This document shows positions 1-7,642 of a stretch of DNA of 19,145 nucleotides, piece after piece. A program made the position numbers and the translations under genes. The DNA is taken from contig JAUXAC010000019.1 in assembly GCA_030615035.1 (NCBI GenBank), forward strand, positions 1-19,145, read 5' to 3'. Numbering within the stretch: position 1 is the stretch's first letter; every line of letters begins with the position of its first letter. Below the pieces are notes generated by a model. It had not been told where the DNA came from. It did no database searches and saw nothing but the letters and a program-made list of their open reading frames with translations. The DNA comes from Dehalococcoidia bacterium. GTDB taxonomy: Bacteria; Chloroflexota; Dehalococcoidia; Dehalococcoidales; RBG-16-60-22.

Positions 1-282
1 ATAGTCCAGTGCAAGGAGTGCCCGTGGTATAAATCCTGTGTAATGCCAATGAGGTTCACTGCTGAAGATATTCGCCGCCAGCTAGAGTCATCAGCGCCAG
101 GGATGGGCATCTCCGGGCAGGCTGACCTTGGCCTGCAGAACCTCCTATCCAGTATGGCAACCGCTGCCCAGAGCTCACTGCTGGAAGGCTGCCCCATCTT
201 TATTGACCGCCTGCGCACCAACCCCAAGCTTGCCCAGCGAATCAAGGAAATGATGCAGAACTGGGGCAAAGAAGAGAAATAG
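1..282 (+). CDS. Conserved small Cys-motif protein of unknown function (3' part, 5' end outside window)
   Basis: The reading frame is open from base 1, so the gene begins to the left of the window and 93 codons are visible. The visible start reads IVQCKECPWYKSCVMPMRF, a CX2CX5C arrangement. A fourth Cys lies near the C-terminus in LLEGCPIF, so a zinc or iron-sulphur site is possible, but that is inference. The first ATG (position 43) would discard the three clustered Cys and is probably internal. The C-terminal half (TNPKLAQRIKEMMQNW) is a predicted amphipathic helix. I know similar uncharacterised proteins only vaguely, mostly from anaerobic Chloroflexota, and assign no function. No membrane segment is visible. 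Confidence 0.7.
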   Translation: MVQCKECPWYKSCVMPMRFTAEDIRRQLESSAPGMGISGQADLGLQNLLSSMATAAQSSLLEGCPIFIDRLRTNPKLAQRIKEMMQNWGKEEK

Positions 283-359
283 GTAGAAGGAGCTAAAATC
301 TAGGGCAACTTCAGAAACAATAGAAGGAGTAGGCGAGTTCGCTAGGAAGAGCTTCAGAG

Positions 360-388
360 TTGACCCTACCGATGGGGCTGGATAAAGT
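360..388 (+). promoter_or_regulatory. Candidate sigma-70 promoter for the acetoacetyl-CoA synthetase gene
   Basis: TTGACC (360-365) and TAAAGT (383-388) are separated by 17 bases. The -35 box matches 5 of 6 consensus bases and the -10 box 4 of 6. Transcription would begin near 395, about 60 bases before the preferred ATG at 456. No transcription data; motif match only. Confidence 0.35.
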
Positions 389-455
389 AGACTTTTAAAG
401 AGCAAAACTGATATAAAGAGTAAGCTTGAGTAAGTTGACTAAAGGAGAGAGCGTT

Positions 456-2408
456 ATGAAGGCGCCTATTTGGGAGCCATCAGCAGGACGAATAAGGAAC
501 ACTAATATGGCCAGATTCATAGATTTCGTTAATAAACGTTATGGACAGAAAATTGATTCCTATAACGAACTGCATATGTGGTCCATAAATAACCTTTCAG
601 ATTTCTGGGCTTCCATGTGGGATTTCAGTGAGATTAAGGCTTCAAAACCCTACGATACTATTATGACCTCCGGTGAATGGATGATGGACACCAAGTGGTT
701 TCAAGGTGCCCGCCTCAATTATGCCGAAAATCTGCTTCGGTACCGCGATAATCAAACTGCTCTCATATTCAAGAGTGAAAGTCAAGAGGCAGTCAGGGTG
801 ACCTATGCCGAGCTCTACGACCAAGTGGCACGCTTGGCTAAATCCTTACGGGAGTTGGGTGTTAAGGTAGGTGACCGGGTGGTTGGATTCATGCCTAACA
901 TGATAGAGACGGTCTCCACCATGCTGGCAACTACTAGTATTGGCGCCACTTGGTCCTCCTGTTCCCTAGACTTTGGCATCAAAGGGGCTCTAGACCGTTT
1001 TGGGCAGATAAAACCGAAGGTTCTATTCACCGCCAATGGCTATTTTTACAACGGTAAGGTCTTTGATTCCTTGGAACGTGTTGCCGATATAATGGAAGAC
1101 CTCCCCTCCATTAAGAAAGTAGTGGTTGTCCCTTATACGAAAAAAAAATCAGATATAAGCCATGTTCCTAACTCGATTGGTTATGGGGATTTCTTGTCTA
1201 AGGAAACCGGGCTTGAAATCCCATTTGAGCAAGTCCCGGCTGATCATCCTTTATACATCATGTATTCCTCAGGGACCACCGGTTTGCCCAAAGGTATGGT
1301 TCAAGGAGCTGCAGGCGTTCTAATCGGCCATCTAAAGGAATTGAAGCTTCATACCAATGTTAAGCGAGAAGATACTATCTTTTACTTCACCACCTGTGGT
1401 TGGATGATGTGGAACTGGTTGGTCAGCTCTTTAGCCTTGGGGGCAACAGTTGTTCTTTTTGATGGCTCACCATTTTATCCTGACCCGGGTGCTCTCTTTA
1501 AGCTGACTCAAGATGAGAAGATTACGATTTTCGGCGCTAACCCAGGGTATTTTGCTAAACTTGAAAAGACCGGCGTAAAGCCAATAAAAGAATACGACCT
1601 AACCAGTTTGGAAACGGTTCTCTCTACCGGTGCCCCCCTTCCTGCGACTAGTTTTGAATTTGTCTATCACGATATTAAGAAAGACGTGCTTCTAGCCAAT
1701 ATCGGGGGAGGTACTGACATCAATGGTTGCTTTTTCTCAGCTAATCCCATTGGTCCTGTCTATACCGAAGAGCTTCAGTGCCAGGGCTTGGGTATGAATA
1801 TACAAGCCTTAAACCCGAAGGGAAAGCCAGTATTCAATCAAAAGGGTGAGCTAGTTTGCACTACCCCTTACCCTTCAATGCCCCTATATTTTTGGAACGA
1901 TGAAAATAATCAGAAATATCACGACGCATATTTTAATGTCTACCCAAATGTCTGGCGTCACGGAGACTATATTGAAATCACCGAAACTGGGGGAGTAATT
2001 ATTCACGGACGCTCTGATACAACGCTTAACCCCGCGGGAGTAAGGATAGGTACAGCTGAGATTTATCGGGTAGTAGAGGGTCTGAGTGAAATAAAAGATA
2101 GCATTACAGTAGCACAGAATTGGAATAATGATGTACGGGTTATCCTGTTTGTGAAGTTAACAGAGGATGTAGAGCTAACCGAAAACCTGATTAAGAAGAT
2201 AAAAACTACCATCAGGCAGAATCTTTCACCGCGTCATGTCCCGGCCAAAGTAATAGCTGTTGGCGACATTCCTTATACAATAAACGGTAAAAAGGTTGAA
2301 TTGGCGGTCAGAAACATAATTCACAATGAGCCGGTTCTCAATATAGCCGCATTGGCCAACCCGAAATCACTGGCTTTCTACAAAGATATTAAAGAACTTC
2401 AATCATAA
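456..2408 (+). CDS. aacS: Acetoacetyl-CoA synthetase (ANL-superfamily acyl-CoA ligase)
   Basis: Predicted to activate acetoacetate with ATP and CoA to acetoacetyl-CoA through an acyl-AMP intermediate, in the cytosol. The 650-residue protein has the usual family length. The AMP-binding P-loop YSSGTTGLPKG is at residues 270-280. Family hallmarks follow: TTCGWMMWNWLVSSL, GGTDINGCF and GRSDTTLNPAGVRIGTAEIY. Near the C-terminus, PYTINGKKVELAVR carries the probable adenylation Lys (K612). The frame could start ten codons earlier at TTG 426, but ATG 456 has an AAAGGAGAG ribosome site about 8 bases upstream and is preferred. It is followed by about 400 bases without a gene, so it is probably monocistronic. 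A related short-chain acyl-CoA synthetase activity is the main alternative; the family assignment itself is strong. Confidence 0.93.
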   Translation: MKAPIWEPSAGRIRNTNMARFIDFVNKRYGQKIDSYNELHMWSINNLSDFWASMWDFSEIKASKPYDTIMTSGEWMMDTKWFQGARLNYAENLLRYRDNQTALIFKSESQEAVRVTYAELYDQVARLAKSLRELGVKVGDRVVGFMPNMIETVSTMLATTSIGATWSSCSLDFGIKGALDRFGQIKPKVLFTANGYFYNGKVFDSLERVADIMEDLPSIKKVVVVPYTKKKSDISHVPNSIGYGDFLSKETGLEIPFEQVPADHPLYIMYSSGTTGLPKGMVQGAAGVLIGHLKELKLHTNVKREDTIFYFTTCGWMMWNWLVSSLALGATVVLFDGSPFYPDPGALFKLTQDEKITIFGANPGYFAKLEKTGVKPIKEYDLTSLETVLSTGAPLPATSFEFVYHDIKKDVLLANIGGGTDINGCFFSANPIGPVYTEELQCQGLGMNIQALNPKGKPVFNQKGELVCTTPYPSMPLYFWNDENNQKYHDAYFNVYPNVWRHGDYIEITETGGVIIHGRSDTTLNPAGVRIGTAEIYRVVEGLSEIKDSITVAQNWNNDVRVILFVKLTEDVELTENLIKKIKTTIRQNLSPRHVPAKVIAVGDIPYTINGKKVELAVRNIIHNEPVLNIAALANPKSLAFYKDIKELQS

Positions 2409-2768
2409 CACCGTCCCTACCCTGAAGATTGTGTGGTAGTTAGGATTTTTAGTATATGATAACTGATTAAGGCTATTTAACCTTAGTGGTAATAATGCAT
2501 TTTATTTATCGCTGATACAGAGTAAAGTGCTGACAGGCAACAACTTCACTTCAGGAGCTAGCCAAAGAACTGGGTATTGAATACGACCTTTAGTCGAAAA
2601 AGTGCGTCGTCAGTGACATTAGCACAACTCAGTAATGAGCACTTTGAGTAACTCAGCTTTCTTCATCAAGCCCTCAGCGTTCGGTTCTACTCTTTCCTAG
2701 CCTGCAATGCTTCCCGGTTCGCCTCGTTTCCGTTTTAAGATAACTATCCATCGCAGCGACGGATGTTG
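2409..2768. other. Intergenic stretch with no recognisable gene
   Basis: About 360 bases separate the acetoacetyl-CoA synthetase stop from the next promoter element. One short frame near 2538-2594 reads ATTSLQELAKELGIEYDL before a stop. It resembles a piece of a helix-turn-helix or transposase-like protein, but it has no start codon and is too short to assign. No convincing terminator was found. Confidence 0.4.
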
Positions 2769-2774
2769 TATAAT
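2769..2774 (+). promoter_or_regulatory. TATAAT -10 element upstream of the first aldolase
   Basis: A perfect TATAAT lies 36 bases before the preferred TTG start at 2811. No good -35 box sits 16-18 bases upstream. If it is used, transcription starts near 2781, which excludes the upstream in-frame ATG at 2763 and supports the TTG start. Confidence 0.4.
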
Positions 2775-2810
2775 AGGTCTATCATAATCACAAAAAGGAG
2801 GTGTCGAACA

Positions 2811-3563
2811 TTGAAGAATTTACTCAAAGAGAAACTGCAGAAAGGTGAGGCTGTTATTGGAACCTTTATTTGCCTCGGTCACCCAGATGTGACCGAAAGG
2901 CTCTCCCGGCTTGGGTTCGATTGGCTCTTGATAGACGGTGAGCACGCGCCCACGAGCCTCGAGACTATGCAGCAGATGCTGCAAGCCATGAATGGGAGCA
3001 ACTGCACTCCCCTCATAAGGCCACAATGGAACGATATGGTCATTATCAAGCGTGTCCTTGATATAGGTGCCCACGGTGTCGTTGTCCCATGGGTCAACAC
3101 CAAGGAGGAAGCGGAATACGCCGTACGTGCCTGTAAGTATCCACCTGAAGGCCTCCGAGGATGCTCACCAAGGAGAGCTGGACTCTTTGACCCGGATTAC
3201 ATTAAAACAGCCAATAATGAGATCCTCGTAGTAGTCCAGATAGAAACCAGGAAGGCGGTTAGTAACATAGACGGTATTCTGTCAGTGAAAGGAATAGACG
3301 CCTGCTATATCGGCCCTCTGGACCTGTCCCTCAGCTTCGGATTCCACGGCCCACAGTGGGACAATCCCCAATATATAGATGCCTTTGACAAAGTGGTAGC
3401 GGCAGCCAAGAAATGGGGGAAGCCAGCTGGCATATATGCAGTTCAAGAAAACATCCAATGGGCTATAGAGAAGGGCTTTACGCTCAACACTGTGGGTGAT
3501 GACGATACTTTTCTGATGCAGGGAGCAAAGATAGCTCTGGAGAAAACGCGAGGCTCTCAGTAA
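2811..3563 (+). CDS. HpcH/HpaI family class II aldolase (2-keto-3-deoxy or 4-hydroxy-2-oxo-acid aldolase)
   Basis: Predicted metal-dependent pyruvate aldolase that cleaves a 4-hydroxy-2-oxo acid to pyruvate plus an aldehyde. The 250-residue length is typical. All key residues of the E. coli HpcH/GarL family are visible: IDGEHAP with His45, LIRPQWND with Arg70, the PPEGLRG loop at 111-117, and metal ligands Glu145 (VQIET) and Asp171 (IGPLDLS). The start is TTG at 2811, with AAAGGAGGTG about 7 bases upstream; an ATG at 2763 is in frame, but it overlaps the putative -10 box and adds residues unlike the family. The neighbouring glycerate kinase suggests the aldehyde product may be tartronate semialdehyde or similar, as for GarL. 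The true substrate cannot be read from sequence. Confidence 0.88.
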   Translation: MKNLLKEKLQKGEAVIGTFICLGHPDVTERLSRLGFDWLLIDGEHAPTSLETMQQMLQAMNGSNCTPLIRPQWNDMVIIKRVLDIGAHGVVVPWVNTKEEAEYAVRACKYPPEGLRGCSPRRAGLFDPDYIKTANNEILVVVQIETRKAVSNIDGILSVKGIDACYIGPLDLSLSFGFHGPQWDNPQYIDAFDKVVAAAKKWGKPAGIYAVQENIQWAIEKGFTLNTVGDDDTFLMQGAKIALEKTRGSQ

Positions 3564-3668
3564 AGTTTAGCAAACCTAGCAGTAATCCTCTCTCATACCG
3601 ATAATATACTATCACTAGTAGGTATCCTAAAGAGTCACCTGAACTAGAATAACTTACTAATATCTGAA

Positions 3669-3685
3669 GAGGAAAACAAAAAATA
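3669..3685 (+). promoter_or_regulatory. Ribosome-binding site and ATA start of the glycerate kinase gene
   Basis: GAGGA (3669-3673) is followed by 9 bases and then ATA at 3683. An in-frame TGA at 3665-3667 limits upstream extension. There is no in-frame ATG, GTG, TTG or CTG between that stop and GTG 3737, so ATA 3683 is the best placed initiator. Confidence 0.5.
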
Positions 3686-4822
3686 AAAATAGTAATTGCC
3701 CCACAGGGTTTTAAGGGAAGCCTTAGTGCGCAGGAAGTGGCCCAAGCCATAGCCAAGGGGATTAAGCGCGTTGTGGCTGATGCTGAGACCATCATGGTAC
3801 CCATGGCCGATGGTGGAGAAGGGACGGTGGAGGCTTTAACCTATGGTAGCCACGGTCAAATTGTAGCCACTGAGGTAACGGGACCTCTAGGGGAGAAAGT
3901 AACAGCCAAATGGGGAATTTTGGGTGACAGAGTTAGTGCTGTAGTGGAGATGGCAGCAGCATCGGGGATTACCTTGGTGCCACCAGAGAAACTAAACCCA
4001 TTAGTTACTACCACATACGGCACAGGGGAGCTGATTCGGGCCGCTCTTCATGCTGGCTGCCGCAGGCTGATTATCGGTATCGGCGGCAGCGCCACCAACG
4101 ACGGTGGTGCTGGCATGGCACAGGCCCTTGGGGTAAGGTTATTGGATGAGAGGGGCAAGGAGCTTCCCTGGGGTGGGGTAGCACTAGCCAAGTTAAGCCG
4201 GATAGACATCTCTGGACTGGATCGCCGCCTAGCCGAGTGTGAGGTTATTACGGCGAGTGATGTAACCAACCCGCTCTGTGGTGAGCAGGGAGCCTCAAGA
4301 GTTTATGGCCCGCAAAAGGGAGCCACGGAGGAGATGTGCCAACAGCTAGATGAAGCCCTAGCCAACTATGCCGAGGTAATCAAAAGGGATTTGGGTATTG
4401 ATGTTATGGACATACCCGGGGCGGGGGCAGCCGGGGGACTTGGGGCTGGGCTAGTAACCTTCCTGGGGGCTAAGCTAATGTCGGGGATAGAAATCGTCAG
4501 CGAGGTGGTAGGACTTACAGACTACCTCAAAGAGGCGTCTCTTGTCTTTACCGGTGAAGGTAGAATAGATACACAAACGCTTTTCGGTAAAACAGTAGCT
4601 GGTGTTGCCGCAAAAGCAAAGGCCCTTCATATTCCAGTGGTAGCCATCGCCGGTGCGGTAGATGGAGATAGTAAAGAATTCTCCCGGCATGGCATTGATG
4701 GCGCTTTAAGCATCGTACCCGGCCCTATCAGCTTAAGGAAATCCATGGCTAATGCGGAGAAGTTAATCGCCGATGCCGCTGAGCGAGCCTTAAGGTTAAT
4801 CTTAATTAGGCTAGAGAAATAG
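3683..4822 (+). CDS. Glycerate kinase (GarK/GlxK family), apparent ATA start
   Basis: Predicted to phosphorylate D-glycerate with ATP, usually at position 2, feeding 2-phosphoglycerate to glycolysis. Family motifs are clear: ADGGEGT, GIGGSATNDGGAGMAQALG, SDVTNPLCGEQGASRVYGPQKG, GAGAAGGLGAGL and FTGEGRIDTQTLFGKT. The first ordinary start codon, GTG 3737, would yield 361 residues without the conserved N-terminus. The same frame upstream reads (ATA)KIVIAPQGFKGSLSAQEV, matching the normal family start MKIVIAP..FKGSLSA. From ATA 3683 the protein is 379 residues, the usual length. The family's Asp-Ser before Phe-Lys-Gly is Gln-Gly here. It lies 119 bases after the aldolase in the same direction and may share its transcript. 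Function is confident; the exact start is unusual. Confidence 0.88.
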   Translation: MKIVIAPQGFKGSLSAQEVAQAIAKGIKRVVADAETIMVPMADGGEGTVEALTYGSHGQIVATEVTGPLGEKVTAKWGILGDRVSAVVEMAAASGITLVPPEKLNPLVTTTYGTGELIRAALHAGCRRLIIGIGGSATNDGGAGMAQALGVRLLDERGKELPWGGVALAKLSRIDISGLDRRLAECEVITASDVTNPLCGEQGASRVYGPQKGATEEMCQQLDEALANYAEVIKRDLGIDVMDIPGAGAAGGLGAGLVTFLGAKLMSGIEIVSEVVGLTDYLKEASLVFTGEGRIDTQTLFGKTVAGVAAKAKALHIPVVAIAGAVDGDSKEFSRHGIDGALSIVPGPISLRKSMANAEKLIADAAERALRLILIRLEK

Positions 4823-4850
4823 CCAAGGTATTATAGCCAGCTTGCCTTGG
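4823..4850 (+). terminator. Weak inverted repeat after glycerate kinase
   Basis: CCAAGG (4823-4828) and CCTTGG (4845-4850) form a perfect 6-bp stem with a 16-base loop directly after the stop codon. No clear T-run follows, so it is at best a weak terminator. Confidence 0.25.
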
Positions 4851-4941
4851 TGATTTCCTTCCAAATTTCCTCTTTCCTCACGGCTTCCCTAGACTCTCAC
4901 CAGTTGCTCGTTTTCTATTTTATTAAAGGTAATTCGTAATA

Positions 4942-4971
4942 TTGACACCTCTTCTCACATCCGTTTATAAT
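4942..4971 (+). promoter_or_regulatory. Full-consensus sigma-70 promoter of the dehydrogenase/RraA/aldolase operon
   Basis: TTGACA (4942-4947) and TATAAT (4966-4971) both match consensus exactly and are 18 bases apart. Transcription should start near 4978, leaving a leader of about 29 bases before ATG 5007. No operator-like palindrome is obvious around it, which suggests strong or constitutive expression. Confidence 0.75.
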
Positions 4972-5006
4972 AACAGCAAAAATAAATTGGGAAAAGAGAA
5001 AAGTTG

Positions 5007-6017
5007 ATGAAAAGACAATTTAAAGTGGTACGGGTGGATAGAATAGGTAGCCAGGGCGTTATGGCGGAGGAGGCCGAGGAGCTGGCTAAGGTAAATGCTG
5101 AGTTAGTGGGGGCTGATTGCACCACTGATAGTGAGATAATTGAGGCAGCTAAGGATGCCGATGCCATAATAACAGAGACAGCTAAAATTACGCGGAAGGT
5201 TATGGAGGCATTACCGAAATGCAAGGTAATCGTCCGCTACGGCGTTGGTTTTGATACAATTGATGTCGACGCAGCTACCGACAATGGTATCATTGTCGTC
5301 AATGTCCCCGATTTCTGTTGGGAGGAAGTGTCTAACCATGCCATTGCTCTGCTTCTTGCCTGTGCTAAAAAGCTGGTTTTTCTGAATAATTACACAAAAC
5401 AGAGTCGCTGGATTGAAGGCAAGCGAGCTCAGGCGCCAATGGGGTCAATTTATGGGCAAACTTTGGGAATAATAGGCTGCGGCAACATTGGGCGAATGAC
5501 GGGTAAGAAGGCACAGTGCTTTGGATTAAAGATATTAGGCTATGACCCTTATGTGGATAAATCCCTAGCCGAAGAGTCTGGGATAACCCTGGTAAGCCTG
5601 CCTGAGCTACTCAAAGAGTCGGACTTTGTTGCTGTTCACACCCTTCTAAGCAAGGAAACCTGGCACCTAATTAGGGAAAAGGAATTTAAACAGATGAAAC
5701 CAACCGCCTATTTCATCAACACATCTCGAGGTTCAGTAGTCGATGAGCCAGCTCTCATTAAGGCTCTACAGGAAAAGTGGCTCGCTGGCGCTGGTCTGGA
5801 TGTCTTTGAAAAAGAGCCTGTTGGCCCAGACAATCCCCTACTCAAGATGGACAATGTTGTAGTCACCCCTCATTCCGCCAGCTACTCTGATGTCGCTTTT
5901 AAGCGGTTAAGGACAAGCGTGGGGCAGGAGGCAGCCAGGGTTCTCAGCGGCCGGTGGCCCAAGAATGTGGTAAATAAAACAGTTAAGCCTAAAGTTAATC
6001 TGGTAAAGGAGGATTAA
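5007..6017 (+). CDS. D-isomer-specific 2-hydroxyacid dehydrogenase (PGDH/CtBP-like)
   Basis: Predicted NAD(P)H-dependent reductase of a 2-keto acid, or the reverse. The 336-residue protein has the Rossmann motif GCGNIG at residues 157-162. The catalytic triad is complete: Arg241 (NTSRGSVVDE), Glu270 (DVFEKEP) and His289 (TPHSASYS). RYGVGFDTIDV near residue 77 is the usual substrate-side motif. The overall style is nearest to the CtBP/phosphoglycerate dehydrogenase branch; the regulatory ACT domain of SerA is absent. A TTG at 5004 is in frame, but ATG 5007 is the better start. It is the first gene behind the 4942-4971 promoter and ends one base before the next gene, so the two are translationally linked. 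The likely role is reduction of hydroxypyruvate, glyoxylate or a related product of the neighbouring aldolases. Confidence 0.9.
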   Translation: MKRQFKVVRVDRIGSQGVMAEEAEELAKVNAELVGADCTTDSEIIEAAKDADAIITETAKITRKVMEALPKCKVIVRYGVGFDTIDVDAATDNGIIVVNVPDFCWEEVSNHAIALLLACAKKLVFLNNYTKQSRWIEGKRAQAPMGSIYGQTLGIIGCGNIGRMTGKKAQCFGLKILGYDPYVDKSLAEESGITLVSLPELLKESDFVAVHTLLSKETWHLIREKEFKQMKPTAYFINTSRGSVVDEPALIKALQEKWLAGAGLDVFEKEPVGPDNPLLKMDNVVVTPHSASYSDVAFKRLRTSVGQEAARVLSGRWPKNVVNKTVKPKVNLVKED

Positions 6018-6018
6018 A

Positions 6019-6726
6019 ATGGCAGAATTGTCAGAAAAGGAAATGCTTGAAAAGTTGAAAGGATTTAACACACCATCCATTGCAAATGTTGTAGCTACCT
6101 ATCCGAGTAACCCCCTTTGCCTGGGTCTTTACGACCCCTGGCGGTCAAATTGGTATACCGACCAATCAGTTCACTGTATATTCCCAGAGCTAGGTAGATT
6201 AGTAGGTTACGCAGTTACAGTGGTATTCTCACTGGCTGACCCGAATTTTAACCGATTGACATGGGGAGATTTGATAGAAGCTTTAGGAAAATCGAAGAAG
6301 CCATCAATCGTCGTAATCAAGGGAGACTTTCCCCCAGAAATACTGCCTAAAGCAGCACAGAGTGGGGGACAAATGACAACAATGTTCAAAGCCTGCGGAG
6401 CTGTAGGTGTTGTAACAAATGGCCCATCGCGGGATGTAGACGAAATACGCCCATTAAAATTCCAGTACCTTATGAGTGGCGTCACACCCGGACATGGGAA
6501 CTTCTCAATCAGCGCAATAAATGTGCCTGTTTCAGTTGCCGGGATGGATGTCGCCCCTGGCGATGTAATTCACATGGATGAGAATGGTGCCTGCAAGTTC
6601 CCAGCAGATAGACTAGCCGATGTCTGTAACAATATTGATGCTCTTGTCAAAGCAGAGGAGAAGCGGGCTAAAGCATTGCGTGCGGCAAAAACAGTTGAAG
6701 AGATAAAAGCAGCGTGGTCTGGTTAA
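6019..6726 (+). CDS. RraA-like protein (HMG/CHA aldolase and oxaloacetate decarboxylase family)
   Basis: A 235-residue member of the RraA / 4-hydroxy-4-methyl-2-oxoglutarate aldolase family. Family members include metal-dependent pyruvate aldolases and oxaloacetate decarboxylases as well as RNase E regulators. The family core is visible: GGQMTTMFKACGAVGVVTNG at residues 116-135, followed by the conserved Arg138-Asp139 pair that binds substrate and metal in the aldolases. VAPGDVIHMDENGACKFP corresponds to the later conserved strand-turn region. It starts one base after the preceding stop with AAAGGAGGA upstream, typical of tight co-translation. An enzymatic rather than RNase-regulatory role is inferred from being between a dehydrogenase and an aldolase homologue. 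About 35 N-terminal residues are not obviously part of the core fold. Confidence 0.85.
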   Translation: MAELSEKEMLEKLKGFNTPSIANVVATYPSNPLCLGLYDPWRSNWYTDQSVHCIFPELGRLVGYAVTVVFSLADPNFNRLTWGDLIEALGKSKKPSIVVIKGDFPPEILPKAAQSGGQMTTMFKACGAVGVVTNGPSRDVDEIRPLKFQYLMSGVTPGHGNFSISAINVPVSVAGMDVAPGDVIHMDENGACKFPADRLADVCNNIDALVKAEEKRAKALRAAKTVEEIKAAWSG

Positions 6727-6801
6727 AAGGAGCAATGGCTAGTAGTCGATAGGAGTTAAGGAGTAGAAAACGATAAATTCCAGGAAAAAGGGAGGATAAA
6801 G

Positions 6802-7596
6802 ATGAAAGGAAATCAACTCAGGGAACTCTTAAACCAAGGTAAACCAACCCTGGGTACCCATGTCATAGCCCCTTGGCCCGGAATTGTGGAAGTAATCGGC
6901 CACTCTGGTGCCTTTGACTATATTGAATATGTCGGTGAATATTCCCCCTTCAGTCTGGAACAACTGGACAATTTCGGCCGAGCTATTGAGCTATTCCCCA
7001 ACATGTCCTCAATGATGAAGGTAGAGGAGCAGACAAGAGGATTTATTGCCACCAGGGCAATAGACGCCGGTATTCAGAATGTGCTCTTTACCGACTGCCG
7101 TTCTGCAGAAGAGGTCAGAGAATGTATTCGTTTCGTCAGGTCCGAGACACCTGAGGCTGGCGGTATCCACGGTTCCAGCATGCGGCGAAATGTTGGCTAC
7201 GGGCTAGAGGCAGGCTCAGAAGCATGGGTTAAAGCGATGAACGATGTCGTCATTGCCATTATGATAGAGAAAAAGGGTGCCATAGAGAACCTGGAAGAGA
7301 TACTGTCTGTCAAAGGCGTAGATATGGTCCAGTTCGGCCCTAGTGACTACTCAATAAGCATTGGTAAGCCAGGACAAGGGCGGAGTCCGGAGGTGCAAAA
7401 GGCGCATCAAGACATGATAGAAATGGCGCTGAAGAAGGGCGTAGCCCCTAGGGTGGAGATGGGTAGCTTTGAACAGGCAAAACCATATATTGATATGGGG
7501 GTTCGCCACTTCTGTATTGGCTGGGATATACGTACCATATACCAATGGTGTCAACAGCAAGCAGAAGGTATGCGAAAACTACTTGCTTCAGTATAG
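6802..7596 (+). CDS. Divergent HpcH/HpaI aldolase/citrate lyase family protein
   Basis: A 264-residue TIM-barrel protein of the HpcH/HpaI family. The two probable metal ligands are kept: Glu156 in IMIEKKG and Asp182 in FGPSDYSIS. The catalytic positions are altered. The usual DGEHAP is VGEYSP, with Tyr47 where His45 would be, and the Arg70 position is Lys73 (MMKVEE). The PPxGxRG loop is also missing, replaced by a GGIHGSSMRR segment at 120-129. It therefore belongs to a separate subgroup with an uncertain reaction, possibly another C-C lyase. The start is secure: GGGAGG lies 7-8 bases before ATG. It sits 75 bases after the RraA-like gene in the same presumed operon. Confidence 0.82.
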   Translation: MKGNQLRELLNQGKPTLGTHVIAPWPGIVEVIGHSGAFDYIEYVGEYSPFSLEQLDNFGRAIELFPNMSSMMKVEEQTRGFIATRAIDAGIQNVLFTDCRSAEEVRECIRFVRSETPEAGGIHGSSMRRNVGYGLEAGSEAWVKAMNDVVIAIMIEKKGAIENLEEILSVKGVDMVQFGPSDYSISIGKPGQGRSPEVQKAHQDMIEMALKKGVAPRVEMGSFEQAKPYIDMGVRHFCIGWDIRTIYQWCQQQAEGMRKLLASV

Positions 7597-7642
7597 CTTC
7601 GTTCTCAGAAGAGCCGGCAAATAACAGTCTTGAGGAGAAAAG

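Noticed and set aside
426..455. TTG at 426 as the start of acetoacetyl-CoA synthetase
   Set aside because: ATG 456 has a well-spaced AAAGGAGAG and begins at the usual family position.
2630..2660. Repeated AACTCAG units and a CTCA/TGAG hairpin
   Set aside because: Too short and too few copies to suggest a CRISPR, a satellite repeat or a terminator.
2763..2810. ATG 2763 as the start of the first HpcH/HpaI aldolase
   Set aside because: It lies over a TATAAT element and adds residues unlike the family; the TTG at 2811 has a strong ribosome site.
3484..3804. A 106-codon minus-strand frame across the aldolase/glycerate kinase junction
   Set aside because: It is antisense to two well-supported genes and shows no recognisable motif.
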